64,000 bases of DNA from Lanius collurio (Eukaryota > Chordata > Aves > Passeriformes > Laniidae), in NCBI GenBank assembly GCA_020086605.1, contig JACBWW010000015.1, positions 20,883,819 to 20,947,818 on the forward strand, given 5' to 3'. The position numbers and the translations under genes are program-made. Below, piece by piece: positions 45,201 through 61,000 of the stretch; position 1 is the stretch's first letter, and every line of letters starts with the position of its first letter. Below the pieces are notes generated by a model, which ran no database searches, was not told the origin of the DNA, and saw only the letters and a list, made by a program, of their open reading frames with translations.

Positions 45201-48200
45201 TGCAGGTAGATAGGGACAGGCTCATTGTTCAATTCAGGCGAAGCACCTGTTCGGTAGTTTTTCAACTTGGGAAGCAGGCATTTAAAGGCACTTCCACTAA
45301 ACACTTGGGAGGATGACATGTACTCTAAGCTCTGCTCAAGTTCAGTTTGAGCATTGTGGCAAGGTCTAGGGAAAATAAGGTGGGGTTTCTCTGCTGACAC
45401 AACAGCAGCTTGAGCACCATCAGAGCCAGCAGCTGGTGTTCAGCCTTCTCTGCTGGTGTGTGTGGCAGGGCCTCATTCAGTCCTGTAAAATGCCTGCTGC
45501 AGGCTTCCAAAGAAAGTACTGTCTAGGAGAATGTGTGTTTTGCCTTCCCAAGAGCCTTACTTTGCTTTATCAAATGATAGCTAGATTTTATATTATTTTT
45601 TAAAATTAATTTTACAAAAAATTTACTGGCTTAAGGGCTGGAAAATAAGAGGATTATGGAAAATGGGAAGATAATTGCTTGTTTCACCTGATTGCCATGA
45701 AGGTAAATAAACTGAAGGTAGACTATGAAGCACCTGGAATACAGACTCAGAGTTTTCAGCTTGAGCCCATTAATGCCAAGAGCAAATGAAAGCTCAAAAC
45801 TTGCTCTGGGGCAGCAGCACTGATACAAATTACCTCATTTTAGTAAAGAACACAACTAATGAAAGTGATGCACAGTTGTTGTATTGTTTTGTTAGTGAGC
45901 TTTCTATCCAACTAACAATCCTCCATTTATTTTATGCTTTCAATTACTTTGTTAACTTGTGCTTTCTTTTTTTTTTAATAGATACTCCTGTATTTGTACG
46001 GTTTTAGGTTTTAGGGTGTTCCACTGCTCAAATGCTTGCATTATTCCTCATAAAGCTCTTAAAACAGAGTGCCCTTTTCTGTTTGATTTTAGAACTGTTG
46101 AATGTCAGTTTAGCTTTTCCTCATCCCGTTTTATTGAAGGCTCCTGGCAACTAAGAGAAAGCCAAGCCAAAGCTGTTGGTGAATGTTGCCTCCCCCAGAT
46201 CCAGATTTTGCTGATTTGGTTAACTGTGACAAGTTTGCCCTTCTAAGCCATCTTACCTTAATGCATCAAAGCAAAGTAATGTAGGATGAAGCAAAAAAAG
46301 TTTTCATGATCACAAGAAAACATTTACAAATTTTAGCACTGCTGACCAGAAGCATTTTGGTTTTGTGCAGTTTTATTGTACTGTGGGGAAAGCTGCCTAA
46401 CTGAACCCTGTACATATAAATGATCCATGACTAAACCTACCTTAAACAATCACATGGAGGTTAAGGTGTTAAAGGAATCAAGAATCAAAAAGATCTGATT
46501 TCTCTTATAGTTTTTATGTTTTTACCGACTTTGAATTTAATTGTCTTTTAGGACACCTGAAACCCTTAACTGGCATGTCTTCACCACTATTTATATTCTC
46601 AGAAAAATAAAATAAATTTATAAGTAGGTCCAGATGGCTAAGTAATCATCCATGACAATCCAGAACATATTTCTGATACTTGAGCCCACTATCACTAAAC
46701 AACATGAGAGAAGGCAGAGCAGTGACTCAACAGTAGCAAACTGCATCTTGGAGAGGTTCAAGGTATTTGAGGAGAAACAGAACACACACTTTTCTCCCCT
46801 CTGTCCTTTGAACCTGTTGTGCAATTTCTCCCTGGAGGTGAAGGAACAAAGTGCTTGTTCTTTGTTGGAGGGGATTTGTTTGCCTTTGGCTGAATGGTTC
46901 GAGAATAGCTAATAATTTGCAGATATGTGGGGTGTACGTTTGATGAGTGACACCTCATTTTCTGGAGCAGCCTTCCAACAAAGAGAGAAGAAAGCTGAGA
47001 CAGCTAACTGGTGTTAACATGATTCTTGGTGCATTTATGCATGTTATGTATATTTAATTTTGGCAGGAGGGAAATGGGTTCAGCCTCCAAATCATTGAGT
47101 TTCTGTATTGAAATGGTTTCCTTTACCATAAATTTGTATATTTTGTTATTTCTCTGCCTTTTTGTTAAGAAGTAGAAGAAGAAGCACAAGGAGATACAGG
47201 CTAAGTTGTTATCAATCATATTTTCAAATTAAACTTGGGATACCTGAAAGTTTGAGAACATTTACTGATACAGGAATACAGCTAAACCTCACCACCTAAA
47301 GCTCATAGGAAAAAGCTGTTCCTTACCACCTTCAGATTTGCATCCCTTCTTGAAGAAAATTCATATGACATATGGAATATCTTTTAAGCTTTTGGAGTAT
47401 TATCTGACCTGAGGGTTGGAATGAGCTGAGAAATAGGAGTCATGAATATTTTCCAAGCCCTCGAACTGACTTGCGGTGTGACCTTGAGCAAGTGGCTTGG
47501 GCAAACACTTCAGGAGTTCTCTCTGATTTTGTGGTTTTTGCTTTATCTAGATAATCTTCTTTTCAGGTGTAAGTTACAAAAGAAAAGGACAAGGACACTA
47601 TTGGTGTTTAACACCCGTAGCAGCAAAAATGCTGGCCAGCATTATTGAAAAAATGGTGCATTAAACTCTGCCTCAGTTATGCCATCTCTAAAGGGTGAAA
47701 ATAATGCAGATGGTAAACTGCTCATGTTTTGAAAAGGAAAAAAAATCTCTGCACAAATGCAAAATATTATTTTATGATAGGGTTTCTGACTGCTGTGCAT
47801 AACTCAGGGAAACTTCACATTCTCATGAATGAAAAATCTATCTTCTATTTTGCCTCCTACAAAAGGGAAAACTTTGGCATGCTCAAGTATGCCTTAAAGG
47901 CAGTGCTGCCTCTGGGATCTCACATTAACATAATGATAAATGTGCTGTGTATTGCTTGAAAATGCCATGTGCCAACGTGTCAGAATATGTTTTCTCTGCA
48001 CACCTCTTGATTAGCATCTTATTTACATAATGGCAGGAAAAGGATTCTGAGAAAGACCTACAAAATAAAGTATGTGTTAGTATGTTCTTCTCCAAGGCCA
48101 GGGTATTAGTTCCACAAGCAGCTCCCTGGTGGCATGTCCTTCAAAGCTAGTGAGTTACACATTTTGAAGTACTGAGCCCATGTGTGTTTCAGCAAGTAGG

Positions 48201-49999
48201 AGTAGTGCTGATGCACTTTTCCGTCTTCTACTCATGTTGGATTTACTGTATAGCCAAAACTTAATATGTATTTTGCACAAAACCACTTTCCCACATTCCC
48301 TGGCATGTTACAGGACAAAATATCTAACTTTAGTGGAATTTTCTTTGGTTTCATTCACTCAAGTAGTGTGAAAATGTGGAAGAAAATAGTGGAAGCATTT
48401 AACATCACTAGCAATTTATTTCTCATTGTTTTTGCTTATGTCTTATTGTATTGATTATTCTTTGCTCGGGTTTTTTTAGCTTGTTTGTTTTAAAATAATT
48501 TTCTGCATTTCCAGTATCTCACACTATTCAGAAGCTCCACATTCTCGATACCTATTTTAGCAGGGGCCAGAATGAGAAGATGTATGCAGTAAAAAAGCCA
48601 CTGAAATGATAGTTGTTATTCCTTCCATACAAATTAGAGATACTGTTGACATTGTAATTTATACTTGTGCAGTGCTTGTGCATCCTTGTTATTAGAAAAG
48701 CTTCAGGCTAAGGACTGAAAGGATCTATCACACTATCCTATTGAATTGAGTCAAAATAAATTTGAAGATACCATGTACAAATAATATGAACAGGTAGCAA
48801 CCTGCAAAGAATGCATAGCCAAAATTATTATGAAAATCATATCATTTTAACAGACTAAAAAATTTTGTTACACCATAGAAAATTAAGTGTATATTTTAAC
48901 ATCTGAGATTAAATGTGAAATAAATTAATGAAGTAGCTGTTGGTAAGGTAAAGGCCATTTTCAGGAAGATGCTGAAATAACTTTTAAGATATACTTATCA
49001 AAACCATTGAAAAACATGTTGTAGCACTTGAGATGTGATCAGAGCAGATGAGCTAATCAGGCATTTAGAGTAGCAAAAAACCTCTTGTCTTAGAGTTGCT
49101 TTTATGGTTTAGGGACAAAAAAATTCTCAGACCCTTCTCAGAAGAAGACATAGCCTGGTTGCCATGCCTGGAGATGCCAGGTTGGAAAACAACATGAAAG
49201 GAAGGCGAGAATTATGAGTCACCATCTTCTGGAAAGGGCATAGCAGAGTTTGAAGAGGAAGATTAGATAATCCAATTTGTTCTTCTGAATTTAATATGAA
49301 AACTGGAAAAAAAGTGGGGTGAGCAGCCCAAACTAAAATTGCAGTTTAGAGGAAAGAGCTCAAGAAAGGACATAGAGGTTTCTGAACCATTAGAACAGAG
49401 TTAGGAGATTAATTCATGCTTCCATTGACTTTTACAAATGGCTTTGAGCAAAGAATTGGTTCAGGCTATGATAACTATTATTTTGAATGTTACAATATAA
49501 TGCACAGTAAACTAATATCCCTTCAAGCAATAAATTAAATACAGTTGTTGATATTATATGTCTGGAGGTTATGTTATTTTAATTGCCTCTAGAGAGGACT
49601 ATCTCTGGGAAGTTCTGCTGTGATGTTGAATGTTATGGCTCTTACTGGCAACTGTGAAGTCCAAAACTAAAATAGCTCAGCTCAGAAAGTCTGGAGAGCT
49701 GCCACATCCAGCTGAACTCAGTGGATCAAATTCTACTGGTTTTACACATGAGGAGCTGTTGACTTCATTAGGGTCTCATGTATATAACACAATACTTTCT
49801 TCCAATATGATTAGATCAGGAATATGGGGTTCAGCTGTAGCTGATTTATTATTGCATTAGATATCAGTTTGCCTGCATCATACCTGTCAATAACATCTCA
49901 AAAAAAAAAAAAGTAATAATGCCTGGGAAAAAATAAGGTTGGTAGACAGACGATGGCTTTGCAAAATGAAATAGATTAAACAGACAAAAGAAGTGAAAA
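42287..49999. other. Unique AT-rich DNA, no gene seen
   Basis: I found no domain-bearing frame, RNA gene or repeat family. Simple tracts occur near 43789 (A run), 44465-44510 (AT-rich) and 49900 (A run). A GC-richer patch at 44690-44960 has open frames but no recognisable content. Confidence 0.55.
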
Positions 50000-52900
50000 A
50001 CTGATAAAAATGTCAAAGCAAAGCGCCAGGGCCAGACCGTAAGGCTTAACATCTCTGCTGCCCCCTCACTGATGGCTTGACTTAACAGCACACTGAGGAA
50101 TTTAAAATGCAGCAATAGCTGAAACAGAGTCATTACAGACAGCAGGCAGGATTCTCCAAGCACACTGTCTCAAGTCCTTGATGTTTTAGCTTTGGTTTTT
50201 AGTAGGTGCACAGGTGGGCCAGCCCTGGTATTTCAGACCTGAAGCCTCCAGCCACAGAGACCTGGCTTCTACTTTGTGTTGTGCTTCTGTAGTGTTCGAG
50301 CAAGCTTGCTCTAGACAGGCAGTCTACATAGATGGACTCTCATCTGGCATCATTAACAGGGCTGAGAACTCAACTTCAAGGAGTTCTGGCGAGAGCTGTT
50401 TTAAATTGATTACTGTGCTCTTCAGAGGCTCTGGTTACACAGCACTCATTAGTGACAACTAAGGCACTGAATAAAGCAGACCTTTCAGACTTCCTGCCTT
50501 CAGAAGGACAGATAAATTAGTCTGGGCAGAGTGCCATGCTAGTCTGGTTCTATTACTCTCAGTAGCTGAACTAGCTCTGAGAGCTAGCTCGGGTAGCCCT
50601 TCAGGAGAGGAGAGCATGCTGTCCAGATGTCTCCTGTGCAGACAAACAATTTATAACATTTTGAATTGACTTTGCCTGCTCTGCTTCAGTTAAAGCATCA
50701 TGGCAACTCAAAATAATAGGCTAAAAGTCACAAGTTTTGCTTTTTTTGGTGGCTGTGCTGTACAGGAGAGTTACTGCATTGTAAATAGTGGGTGGCCTTT
50801 AACCTTTCCAGCTGGCTCTGCTATTACCCAGTCAGATTCCTCCTGAGGGGCTCTCATTTGTCTTCTGGCCCTGGGGGCTGGTGTGAGTGCAGTGTTGTCT
50901 CGGGGGAGCTCAGGCTGGGGGCTCTGGCCCCAGCCTATGTCAGCTAATGCAGAGCTGACATTGAGGGAAGAGAAGAAAGGACAGACTTGCCTTGCTGCTC
51001 TCTCTTCCTGTGCCAGGCTACAGCTGGACCCAGAGAGGGGCCATCAAGTTGAGTTGATGTAAAAGCTGTAGGACGCCTTTGCTCATCTTTTCAATGATGT
51101 CATATCTCCACAAATATTATGAAAGTGTTAGCAACAGGATAGCTATAGATTTCTAATTTGACCAGAAAGAGAAATTAAAATGCAGTAATAAAAAAAAGAG
51201 AAATTAATCCAGACTATCAAGTGAAATTTGTACTGGAAATACAGTTTCTCAGAAACTGTTTTCCCTTCCCACCTGTACTTTATTATATATTTTCTCACCA
51301 CCAATGTCAAGATACAACCAAAATATTCACAGTAATATCTTCTTTTTCTCCCTCTGCCCTCCAAATATGAGTGAAAGAAGAATCAGAGAGAAAGACAGAC
51401 TGCCTAGAACTTCAGTAAGTTCAGCCAGTGGTTTAGATCAGCAAAAGTTTGCACCAAGGGAGACAAGTAACAGCTACTTTATGCAGGGTGGGAAGTCCCC
51501 AAAAGGAGACACCTGCTTCTTTTGCAGCCATTCACAGGAGTCTGGCCTTGAAATCTTATGCTCAATCAAGTAGTGGGAGAACTTAAAAACTTGCTTCCCA
51601 TTTGCCAAGGAAATGTTTGTCCTGTGCACATGTTTGGGATGGCTGAGGCCAAGTTTGATCAGCTGGTGTTTCCTGATAATAGCTGACATGTTTGGACGTA
51701 CCTCAAAGCAATAGGAAGCATGACAGGACATCATCCAGCAACCTTTTGCTCTCAATGTATGTGTGTGATGCTCATGGCCCTGGAGAGACAAATGAACAAA
51801 CAGAGGTAAAATTGCTATTAGCCCTCCGTAGCTTCCTGGATCACGGGTCAACATAGCCCTTACCAAAGCATGTTGGGTCTTGCTGAAACATTTGATCTTG
51901 CAGATAATCAGTGAAGTCTAGAGGCTTCTGGTAAACACTGGTTTAAAAGAATAAACCCAAATTTGGTCATATCTAAATATCCTGGTATTTTAGTTTTTAT
52001 ACACAGCTGGTGAATTTTAGAAAGCTGGGGAATTTTACCCAGGAGTCCCTGACTGACCCTGCTCTGTGTGGATGGGCTGGAAGGGTGTTAGAGAATACAG
52101 CAGGGTTACCGCAACCTCTCAAAACAATATTCACCCAGGAAGGACTCAAAAATCAACTCTCAGCTAAAATGGACTCTTTCTAGCACTCCTAATGACTCAC
52201 TGGAGACTTGCAAGACTCTTACCAAATGCTGTTAAATAAAATTTTCCACTTCAGCAGCTTATTCAACCAGAGGGAATTCTGCCTGCAGTACAACTGAAAA
52301 TATTCTTGTTCAGAAAATAGACATCATTGATTACCCTCCATTTGTGAAGGCATTGGTCTTGATGCTGCTCATTGGTCTGTGCTTTGAATAATCCTTCATG
52401 ATTGCTGCTGAATAAGTCAATGCTCCAAAAGCATCAAGCAGGGAATGCTTTATTATTATAACCATTTTGTTAGATGCAGCTGTTGCCACAAAGGCTGGGT
52501 AGAAACAACGAATATTCCCTGTTGAAATGATACCAGGTTCATCAATCTGGAATTTGGGGGTTAACTAATTAGCATGTAAGCCACACTTGATAAGCAATGC
52601 ACTCCCATTTGTAAGTGATGAGCATAAAGAAAGAAAAATACCTTAGTGGAGGAGGAAGAAAAATCACAAGGGCAGCTTGTAAAAGCACTTGATGAAAAAT
52701 CTGCGAAAGGAAAAAAGCAACCCTTGGTTTCGGGATAAAATAATGAGTTATGTTTGTTCGTCACACTCCAGTGCAAATGTCCAATAACCTCATGTTTCAT
52801 CAGCTCTGTGCTGATCCTTCCTCCCTTCCAAGGAATCGTGCCATGTTTCAGTTCCAGTGGACAGCAGGATTCAAAAATTAAGGCATTGCTCCAGCACTCG

Positions 52901-55900
52901 GTCTTAATCTGTTCACCCATCCTGCTAGAGGTATTTCTGATAGTAGGATCCCATCATATTTTACTCTGCTTATCTTCCAAGGTTATCTGCAACAGCTTTT
53001 TCTGGGAAATTCTCTATCAGTTCTCTTCACCTCACAGTGAAGTTCCCAGCAAAGTATTCCTGTTATTTGAAATGCCATAGTTCTTTTGAGCTCCAGAGAT
53101 GGTCTGACACCATGTTGTATTTGGTATCCCTAGAATTTTCTTGAGCATTTCCATCATTGCAGAATAAGTATCCTTTCCCTGACTGTCATTTTGTTCATGA
53201 CAGAGAGGATTTTAAGTTTACATATGTTAAGATGGGTCCTAACGCATCATGGAGAAATTCTGAATAAAAAGCTTCAGTCAATGAAGTTTTTTCTGTCACT
53301 AAATTCCCCATGGCTACTAAAACCTGAGTGGCTCCTTCATTTCCATTTATCTGACTATACATAACTAGTTCATAGACCTAAATCAGCTGTGACCATTCCT
53401 TGCTCTTGGAAGCAAGGGGAAGGGGAAAAAAACTTCTTACCTTCTCAGAGGCTTAAATTATTATTCATTTTTACATTACAGCCATACCTAGACCTTCGGG
53501 ACAATAAGACATTGTTGGCCAAAGCATTAGGCAAATACTGGTGAAAATACAATGCCTCACCCTGAAAAACCTATATTCAAGGATGTGTGACATGCAGAAG
53601 GAGGGCAGAGAAAGCTGAAGTCAAAGTCATAATATGTTATACTAATTTAAAACTTTTTTTTTCTCATTATAAATTCACAGAAAAATTGCTGAAACTCACC
53701 ATCTGTGCTTTAAGCTATTAAACAGGGTCGAAGGATATATCTCTGAGGTGGCCGGCAATCATGGTTGTCCTCTGCATTTAGAATATTCCTGGAAGACTTT
53801 ACAGAGAATGCAGGGACAGATGTAGCTAGAAAAACTCAGCCTTCCTCAAAATATTCAGAAAGGAATTCAGTTTTGAAAAGGTTGTCTGAAAGGCAGCCTC
53901 AGAGTTGCTGTGGCTAGCCTCTGACCAATAATATACATGTATTTTTTTTCAGTTTGTCTTCAAAGAATATGTTGTTCTTACAGAGATGTCAGCACAAAGA
54001 CAAAAGTGATCAAGGTATCTCTGAGACTCTCCCTGCCAAATGAAAGCTTTTTTTTTTGCTTGGGAGGAGGATGTCTAAGACAGCTACACAGCAACAACAC
54101 TGCCAGCACTGCGATTCAGCCCTAGGACAGGCACAAGTGCAGCTGTACCTGTTAGGTTTTTACCACGAGTTGGCAGAAGCTGCACTAGACAAGATAAGAG
54201 ATTAAAACGCTGTTAAGTACAAGGATACCACTTCATTTCATTTTCATCTGGTGTTATGTTTCATGCTGGATGGTCTTGTACGCTATGCTATATGCCATAC
54301 AGAGCATCTAGCTGTTGTTATCTGCCCAATAAATTAAGAGAAGGGTTCAGTGCTGGTCTCAAAAATGGTAGGCCAGTCAAGGGCCTTTTTGTTTTCAGTT
54401 TGTTCTCTCATAGCAATTCTCATTTTAACTCTTAGTAGCAAAGACTCAGAGGAGTTGCAGCTATGTGTAAGTGGCAATTGTAAGCTTGATTGTAAATGAA
54501 GTGTGGGATCCACTGTCAGTACAAGCTACTCAAAACTTAATGAGAGCATTTAAATATTTTATGATTTTTTCCAATATTCTATCAGAGATTGAACACTGGA
54601 ATGAGTCTTAAGTGAGAGCAACTTAGCAGATGAAGAGTATAATGAATGTCTTTCATAAAAATTAATATTTAAGCAGTGTAGTTAGTTGTATTATAATTTT
54701 TCCACCTCAATACAATCATGATGTTTCACTATTCTTTCCCCTAGTATAATTCTGATCTGAATATTACATACATAAGCTGCACTGAATAGAAATCCATCAG
54801 GCATGGAATCATCTCTTAGAAATGCAACTTTTTGGCTTGGATAATTAATCCAACCTCATTTTGAAGATGTTCCTTCAAGTCCTGCCCAATTTCAATAAAG
54901 AAAAAAAATCACATTCACTGAGTATGGCCATGCAGGTCCAAACATACACACATATACACACTTCTGGAAAGGCAACAGAAACACAGATACAAATTTCTGG
55001 AAGGCTGGAATGGGGAGCTAAATTGGTATATAAAGTCATCTGAGAACATTCAGCAGCAAATTCAGTTAGCAAAACTTTTCATATGAGTATGAGCTACATT
55101 TCCACCTAGAAAAATATTTGCTGCCATTTTTTAAATAGCCAGCATATTTATCCTTCCAAAGTATCATATTAATAGTTTTTTGAGGACCACTTTGTTCTAA
55201 CAATTTTTGCAGTTAGAGATCAAACTCACCCAGTCCCTAAGTTAGGAGGCAACTCTAAATATCTGTGTCTGTGTACAACAGGTCTGAACTCTCCTTATAT
55301 GCTGGACAGGATATAAATGTGGGACACCTTTCTCATTGGTGTGGATGGCCAGGTTAGCAGGGATTGAGGAATTAATTATGTTAGAAACTGCTGTTCTGAC
55401 CACCAGAAGAAGTGGCACAGCACCTTTAGATATGGAGTGTATCATGAGATTTAATATTTTTGAGTACAGAAATGCACTGGACACTACATCTGCCCAGGGT
55501 TGGTCAGCAAGGCAAATTGAGAAATGTGAATGAAGAAAGCAGAACAATATGATTTTTTTGGATGAAGCTGGTGTTCCAGATTCATTTCATTCACATGAAA
55601 TAATCTAAGCAAGTTTTTGGAAGGAAGATAGAGCAGGATTTTGCTGTTTTGGAGCTAGATAATTTTGAAACAGTTCTATTGCACTTGATCCACTCTTACT
55701 AGAAGCATGATGCATATCTTTGAAACTTCTCTTATATTTGCTTCTCTATATTTTCAAGATTTCAGTGAAAGGATTACAATATTCTTCCAGGTTAGTACAT
55801 GAATTTTTTGTTTGGTGAACACAGAAGTAGATGGGGAGATGAAAACATAAGTGAAACTCTTAACTGAAACGCATCTGAAAACATGTAAGCCACTTAAGAC

Positions 55901-57993
55901 AAAAAAAATTACAAAATCCCCCAAATCTACCAGTTTAAGCTTTTCTTCATGAAAAAATCTTTACTGCAATGAAATCTCTGCAAGCACTAATCCTTAGTAG
56001 ATGGCATTTTTTCATTTAATTGATTTCCTTTATTGCAGCCAAGTAGATAAAACATTGAAAATCTTCTATTGTACATGTGTAAATACCTTAAGATTTTTTT
56101 TAATATGCACCCCAATTAGCTTATTAAAAAATTCAGAAAAAGAATCACTCTCAGATGCTATTCCAGCTATTTGCATAACAACTAACTACCTCAACCCATG
56201 CACTAAAAAATGGGACAGGATTATTAGCACAGCTGTGTACATTTACAACACTCCTACTGCCATGGCTATGTGGTGTTTGCTTTTATTCATCACTGAAGAG
56301 CAGAGCAGGGCCACTGCTGTGGTAAGGCATGAGAGAAACCCGCAAAATCTAGGTCTCACTAGAGCATTTTCCATTTTTATCTCTTAACTGTTGTGCTGCC
56401 AAGGCTCTTACTATGTTGACAATGGTGTTGCCATGAACAAGGCAGCATCATAAAACCTGTGGGCCCCTACAAGGCAAGAGTAACGTTTCATAAAGTCATC
56501 CTTATGAGATATTCTTTGGCTTCTCCATAAATTTCATTACGTGCTCCTGCAAAGCGTTCAGAGACTTTCAGCTCCCCATGGCCTCAGTGAAGGATAAGAC
56601 TTTCTCAGCTCTTGGACAGATTATGCTCATGTGGGCCCTGCAGTCAGGAAGCTCCTCTGCTTCACTAGTGCACTTAATTGCCCCCAGCCATAGCTTTTAC
56701 TCTCTGCCATGAATACAGTCCCTTAAATGCACTTGACAGCAGCACCGTGAAAAGCCTTTTTTATTCTCATGCATTAAAAGTGACAGAGTAACACATGATT
56801 GGAAAGATGAAGCATTACCCATGTGTGAACAGTGAAGAAATATACAGCAAAAAGCAAGAGTGAATTTTGGGACAGATTGAAAGAGATGTGTGATGAAGAT
56901 AAGTAGTTCCAAGAGACAACAGAGGGGGGAAGTTAAAGGACGTAATAGTCTCCATAAAAAAACACTCAATGGAAACTAAAGCAGCTAAGAGATGAGAAAA
57001 GAGTGACCATCTGCAGCCATTCAGGGAACGCCAAACAGGCAGCTTCAGAGCTCCCTGTAGGTAGGACACCTAGGATGAATACAGGATAGATGTATGAATT
57101 ATAAAATGAATTAATTATTGATTTATGAAATTGTATTTATGGAGCTGCTAGTAAAGCATTTGATTAGATTCTTGCCTTGTAAAGGCAAATATACTCAATT
57201 TTAGCCAAGAATCTTCTTGCTCTACTTTCTCTTATTTTATCTAAGGTAGATGACAGCTTGAAAGCATACTAAATAAATAAAATAGGGGAGTTGTTTTTAG
57301 ATATGGTAATTACTTATCTGCTAGAGCAGATCAAGTTAAAGTCGCTAGATAGCAGAAACAAATTCTTGTTGTGTTCAGATTTAACACTTCAAATCTAAAT
57401 TCTTCCACCTGAATTCATACAGGATGAAATTTTGGACCTGAACACTAACTACTTTTACATTCTCAAGTCCTTCAGCTCATGTTTCACTCAATATTTTGTA
57501 CTGTTTAGTCATATTAACAAAACTATTAATAATCATATTTTACATCTACAGTATAAAAGTTTTATTTCCATGTCAAATGATCTTATTTCATTGAAGAATT
57601 AAGATTTACAATAACTATGTAACAGGAATCTTAATTTTTTATTGTTTCTACAGATTTAATTTTTATAGATATTTGGTCTTGGTTTACTGAGACAAATCCT
57701 CAGCAAATGCAAACTGCTACAGGTCCAGGGAAGACATGAAGTTGAATCTATTTTAACCACTTAAATACCTTTATTTCCACATTTTAACATCCTTGACTTC
57801 ACTAATGTGCATGAGCTGAGAAACACACAGACACAAAACTGATGTGCTTCAACAGAATCATTCTCAAGAATTACATACGTGTAGCTGTGGCTCTGAATCC
57901 AGCCCTGTCCCTGCTTCGATTTGAAACCTCAGGATTTTCTATTTTTGGTATAATTTACCAGAGTAGCAACAACAAAGCATGAGGAAGAGCCTA
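50000..57993. other. Unique DNA, no gene seen
   Basis: No supported gene. The patch at 50780-51060 is richer in GC, without CpG-island density or a known LTR. The frames at 51474-51866 (-), 52561-52920 (-), 52754-53080 (+) and 56001-56387 (+) have no features that distinguish them from chance. Confidence 0.55.
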
Positions 57994-58062
57994 ACAAAAA
58001 AATAATAATTTAAAAAAACCCCAAAACCATACAAAAACCCAATATTAAATAAATCCCAAAAT
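57994..58062 (+). repeat. A-rich low-complexity tract
   Basis: Repeated A runs are broken by CCC and AAT units (AAAAAAATAATAAT, AAAAAAACCCCAAAACC). No retroposon body precedes it. Confidence 0.8.
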
Positions 58063-61000
58063 AATAATCAATTTTAAGGGACTCTCTGTTTATTTTGGCA
58101 GCCATATCCATTAGCATTTGGAGATGAGGGATTTAAGTTTCAACTGATGCCCTGAAAAGCAAGGAGACCAAGGGATTATTTGAATTTGAAGTACAGCAAC
58201 AGGACATGGTTGTACTAAAAAGCCACCAGAATGACTTATTGCACAGCAAGGTACAAGGCACAAATGCCCTCCGAGAGGGTGTTACAAGAGACAGAGATAT
58301 CAGAGAATCACTTATCTTGGTGTCATTGATACCTCCCCAGACCACCCTCAACAGCTCTTCTAAGCACAACTCCAGACTTAAAACGGACCAGTGTCATGCA
58401 GCATCCCCCTTCATCTGGGTGCAAAGTCATTCATAGTCTGTATTCATGCTGTAGTTAATCCCATTACACACATGTGCATCATTTATTCTCTGAGTTATGT
58501 GGTGTGCCTGGTCTAGCTGACATCAGAACAGGCCTCCAGTGCAAGCCTACAATCCAGGTGATACCCTTGATTCCAAAAGCATTTCTAAGGGTTAAAGGCA
58601 AAGGACTGCCTTTCTGGGGCCCAAGGGGCAGGACAAATTAATTTCACTTCTGATGCCTGAAACCAGAACTGACACAAGGGACCTGATACAATTCATATAT
58701 TCTATTATGACTGTGTCATATTACACTGAGTGACAAGGTAATATCCACACACAGGTAGGGTGTCTGGAGAAATACACCTGCAGCATGCTCTGACCACAAA
58801 ATGGAGTTTTTGCAGGTTTGGTCATATGATGAATCTTACCATGGTTCTTTATAGTCCCATCAAATAGAGAAAGCAGGACCATGTTTGTATTACATTTGTA
58901 TAACTCGTTTTATACCAGCTTTATTAATATTGTGGTACCATACCTTCTCATTTTTTTTGCTGTTACCTAACAACACCAGTTTCTATAATCATAAATTTAA
59001 AACAGCAAACCATTTCTAAACTTTTAGAAAATAAATGCAGACAACCAGGCACAAAACCTGGCACTAATTTTTTTCCAAATATTTGTTGCCTAGATTTTTA
59101 GAAAACCTAGCTAGAAGAATGCACCTCAATTTACAATTCAAGAGCAGGTTTGATCACATAAATTTAAAAATGGAGACTATTAAATTACAGTGTGCACAAA
59201 TGTCTGCATTACAGTATGTACAAAACATGAAATCCCTTGGCAGGTTTCCAGCACAGACCTTGATGGCACTTTTTGGAAGCCTGCTGTGTGCACGTTTCAG
59301 AACCCAGGAGACAGCTGTGAACACGGATCCACTGCCACCTATGGAGTCACCTGCTGTGCTTTATCCCAAAATAAAACATCCCTGCAGCATCCTACCAGGG
59401 AGCATCATCACTGATGTGTAGGCAGCACTTGCCTGATTGCTTGTCACCATTTCAAGTGTTCTGTTTTTCTTTTCAGATGGGAGAAAATCTTGGAGCAGTT
59501 TTGGTGGTGCAGGACAAGGCACAGGAGTGAGACCGTCCCTCCAGAGCCATCCACGCTGGTTACTGAATAGACACCTGAAGGCAACATCATTTGGATATTT
59601 CTGACCTGCAGGAGATTGCTACTTGCAATCCTTTTTATGCTGTTATTCATCTCCTGAGCCATCTGGCTCCTATTGCTGGATACCTGCAGATGGATTAATA
59701 AACCAATCTAATAGAGCTGTACATATTAAATATACAGCAGAAGCAGCTGTTTGGTGGTTTTTGTGAGCTTTCTATTTTTCCCAAATGTTTCAGCCACTGT
59801 AATTTAAAGTTCTAAGCCAGTTCCTTCAAGGAAAGGAAGTTTTTTTCCTCATCTACTCACAACACAAAATAAATTTATCTCTCATAAAAGAAGCCTGTCA
59901 TTGAAAAGCAAGTTATAATCAGCATAAATATAATTTTCTCCTTGGAGTAGAAAATTTAGGCTCAGCCTTTGAACAGCATTGTTAGTTCATCTTATTATAA
60001 TATACCCCCCCGACAACTCTCATATTAATTGCAGCACATTGCCTGCAGTGTGTTCACTTGGTTGTTTGTTTACTCTTAACTAAGAATGACTTTCAGAAAA
60101 CTTTACTTCCTTGCACATACAAGTGAGGTTAGAGGGAAACAAAACCTTATCTTAAAAGACCTCAAACTGCAGATTATTAATTTTTATAATCCAACCAGTG
60201 CTCTTTGAGGTAGTGCTCATAAATTTCTCAAAGTGGGCCTATAGATGTGGTTATATACAACAACTGACAGGAAATATGCCTGTACACAAATAATAAGAAT
60301 AAAAAAATTTTTTTTTCTACCATTAAAAAACAAAATGCTATTCTTAGGGTGCCTCTGAAAAATGTCTGAGAAAAAAAAAGGGAAAAGGAAAAAACTAGCA
60401 TACCACATAGCCTCCCACCAAGCCAAGATTTTTTCAGCTTGATTAAATGGATGTTTCAACTTTCTTCACCTGGTAGCTACTGATCTAATTATACCAGCAT
60501 TCAAAACACAATTTAAAGATTAAGAGAAAAGTGTAGATGTGGGATAAAAAAAAAAGGAATTGCTAACATCAGCAATTAAAGGCTACAGAGCTGAAACCCA
60601 AGCATGTTAGTTGTGGTAATTCAGGATGGTGGGGTGAGAAATAAAAAACTCTCTGTGGCAGAAAAAGCTCAACAAACAAACAAACAAATGAACCTCTACT
60701 CTACCCCAAACAAAAGCTGAAATGCTACCTGAGGCAGGGAGTAGGAGTTTGAAGGTATTTAAATAAAAAAATTCCTCCCGCCTCCCCCTTTATAAGGTCA
60801 GCTGCACTTCCCAAAGATCACAGAACATGATCTTGCAGTTTTAAAAACTTGCAGAAGTGTCCCTACCGGGCTTATACAAAAATGAAAAATACCCCTAAAC
60901 TACTCAGATTGGAAAACTTTATTTTTGACTAAAGCCCATGAAAGGTCATAAGGAACTTGTAGATGAGTTATGGAGTAAATAGCCATAATTCTACATATCC

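Noticed and set aside
46889..46905. GGTTCGAGAATAGC as a tRNA B box
   Set aside because: It resembles a B box only in part, and no matching A box or acceptor stem is seen.
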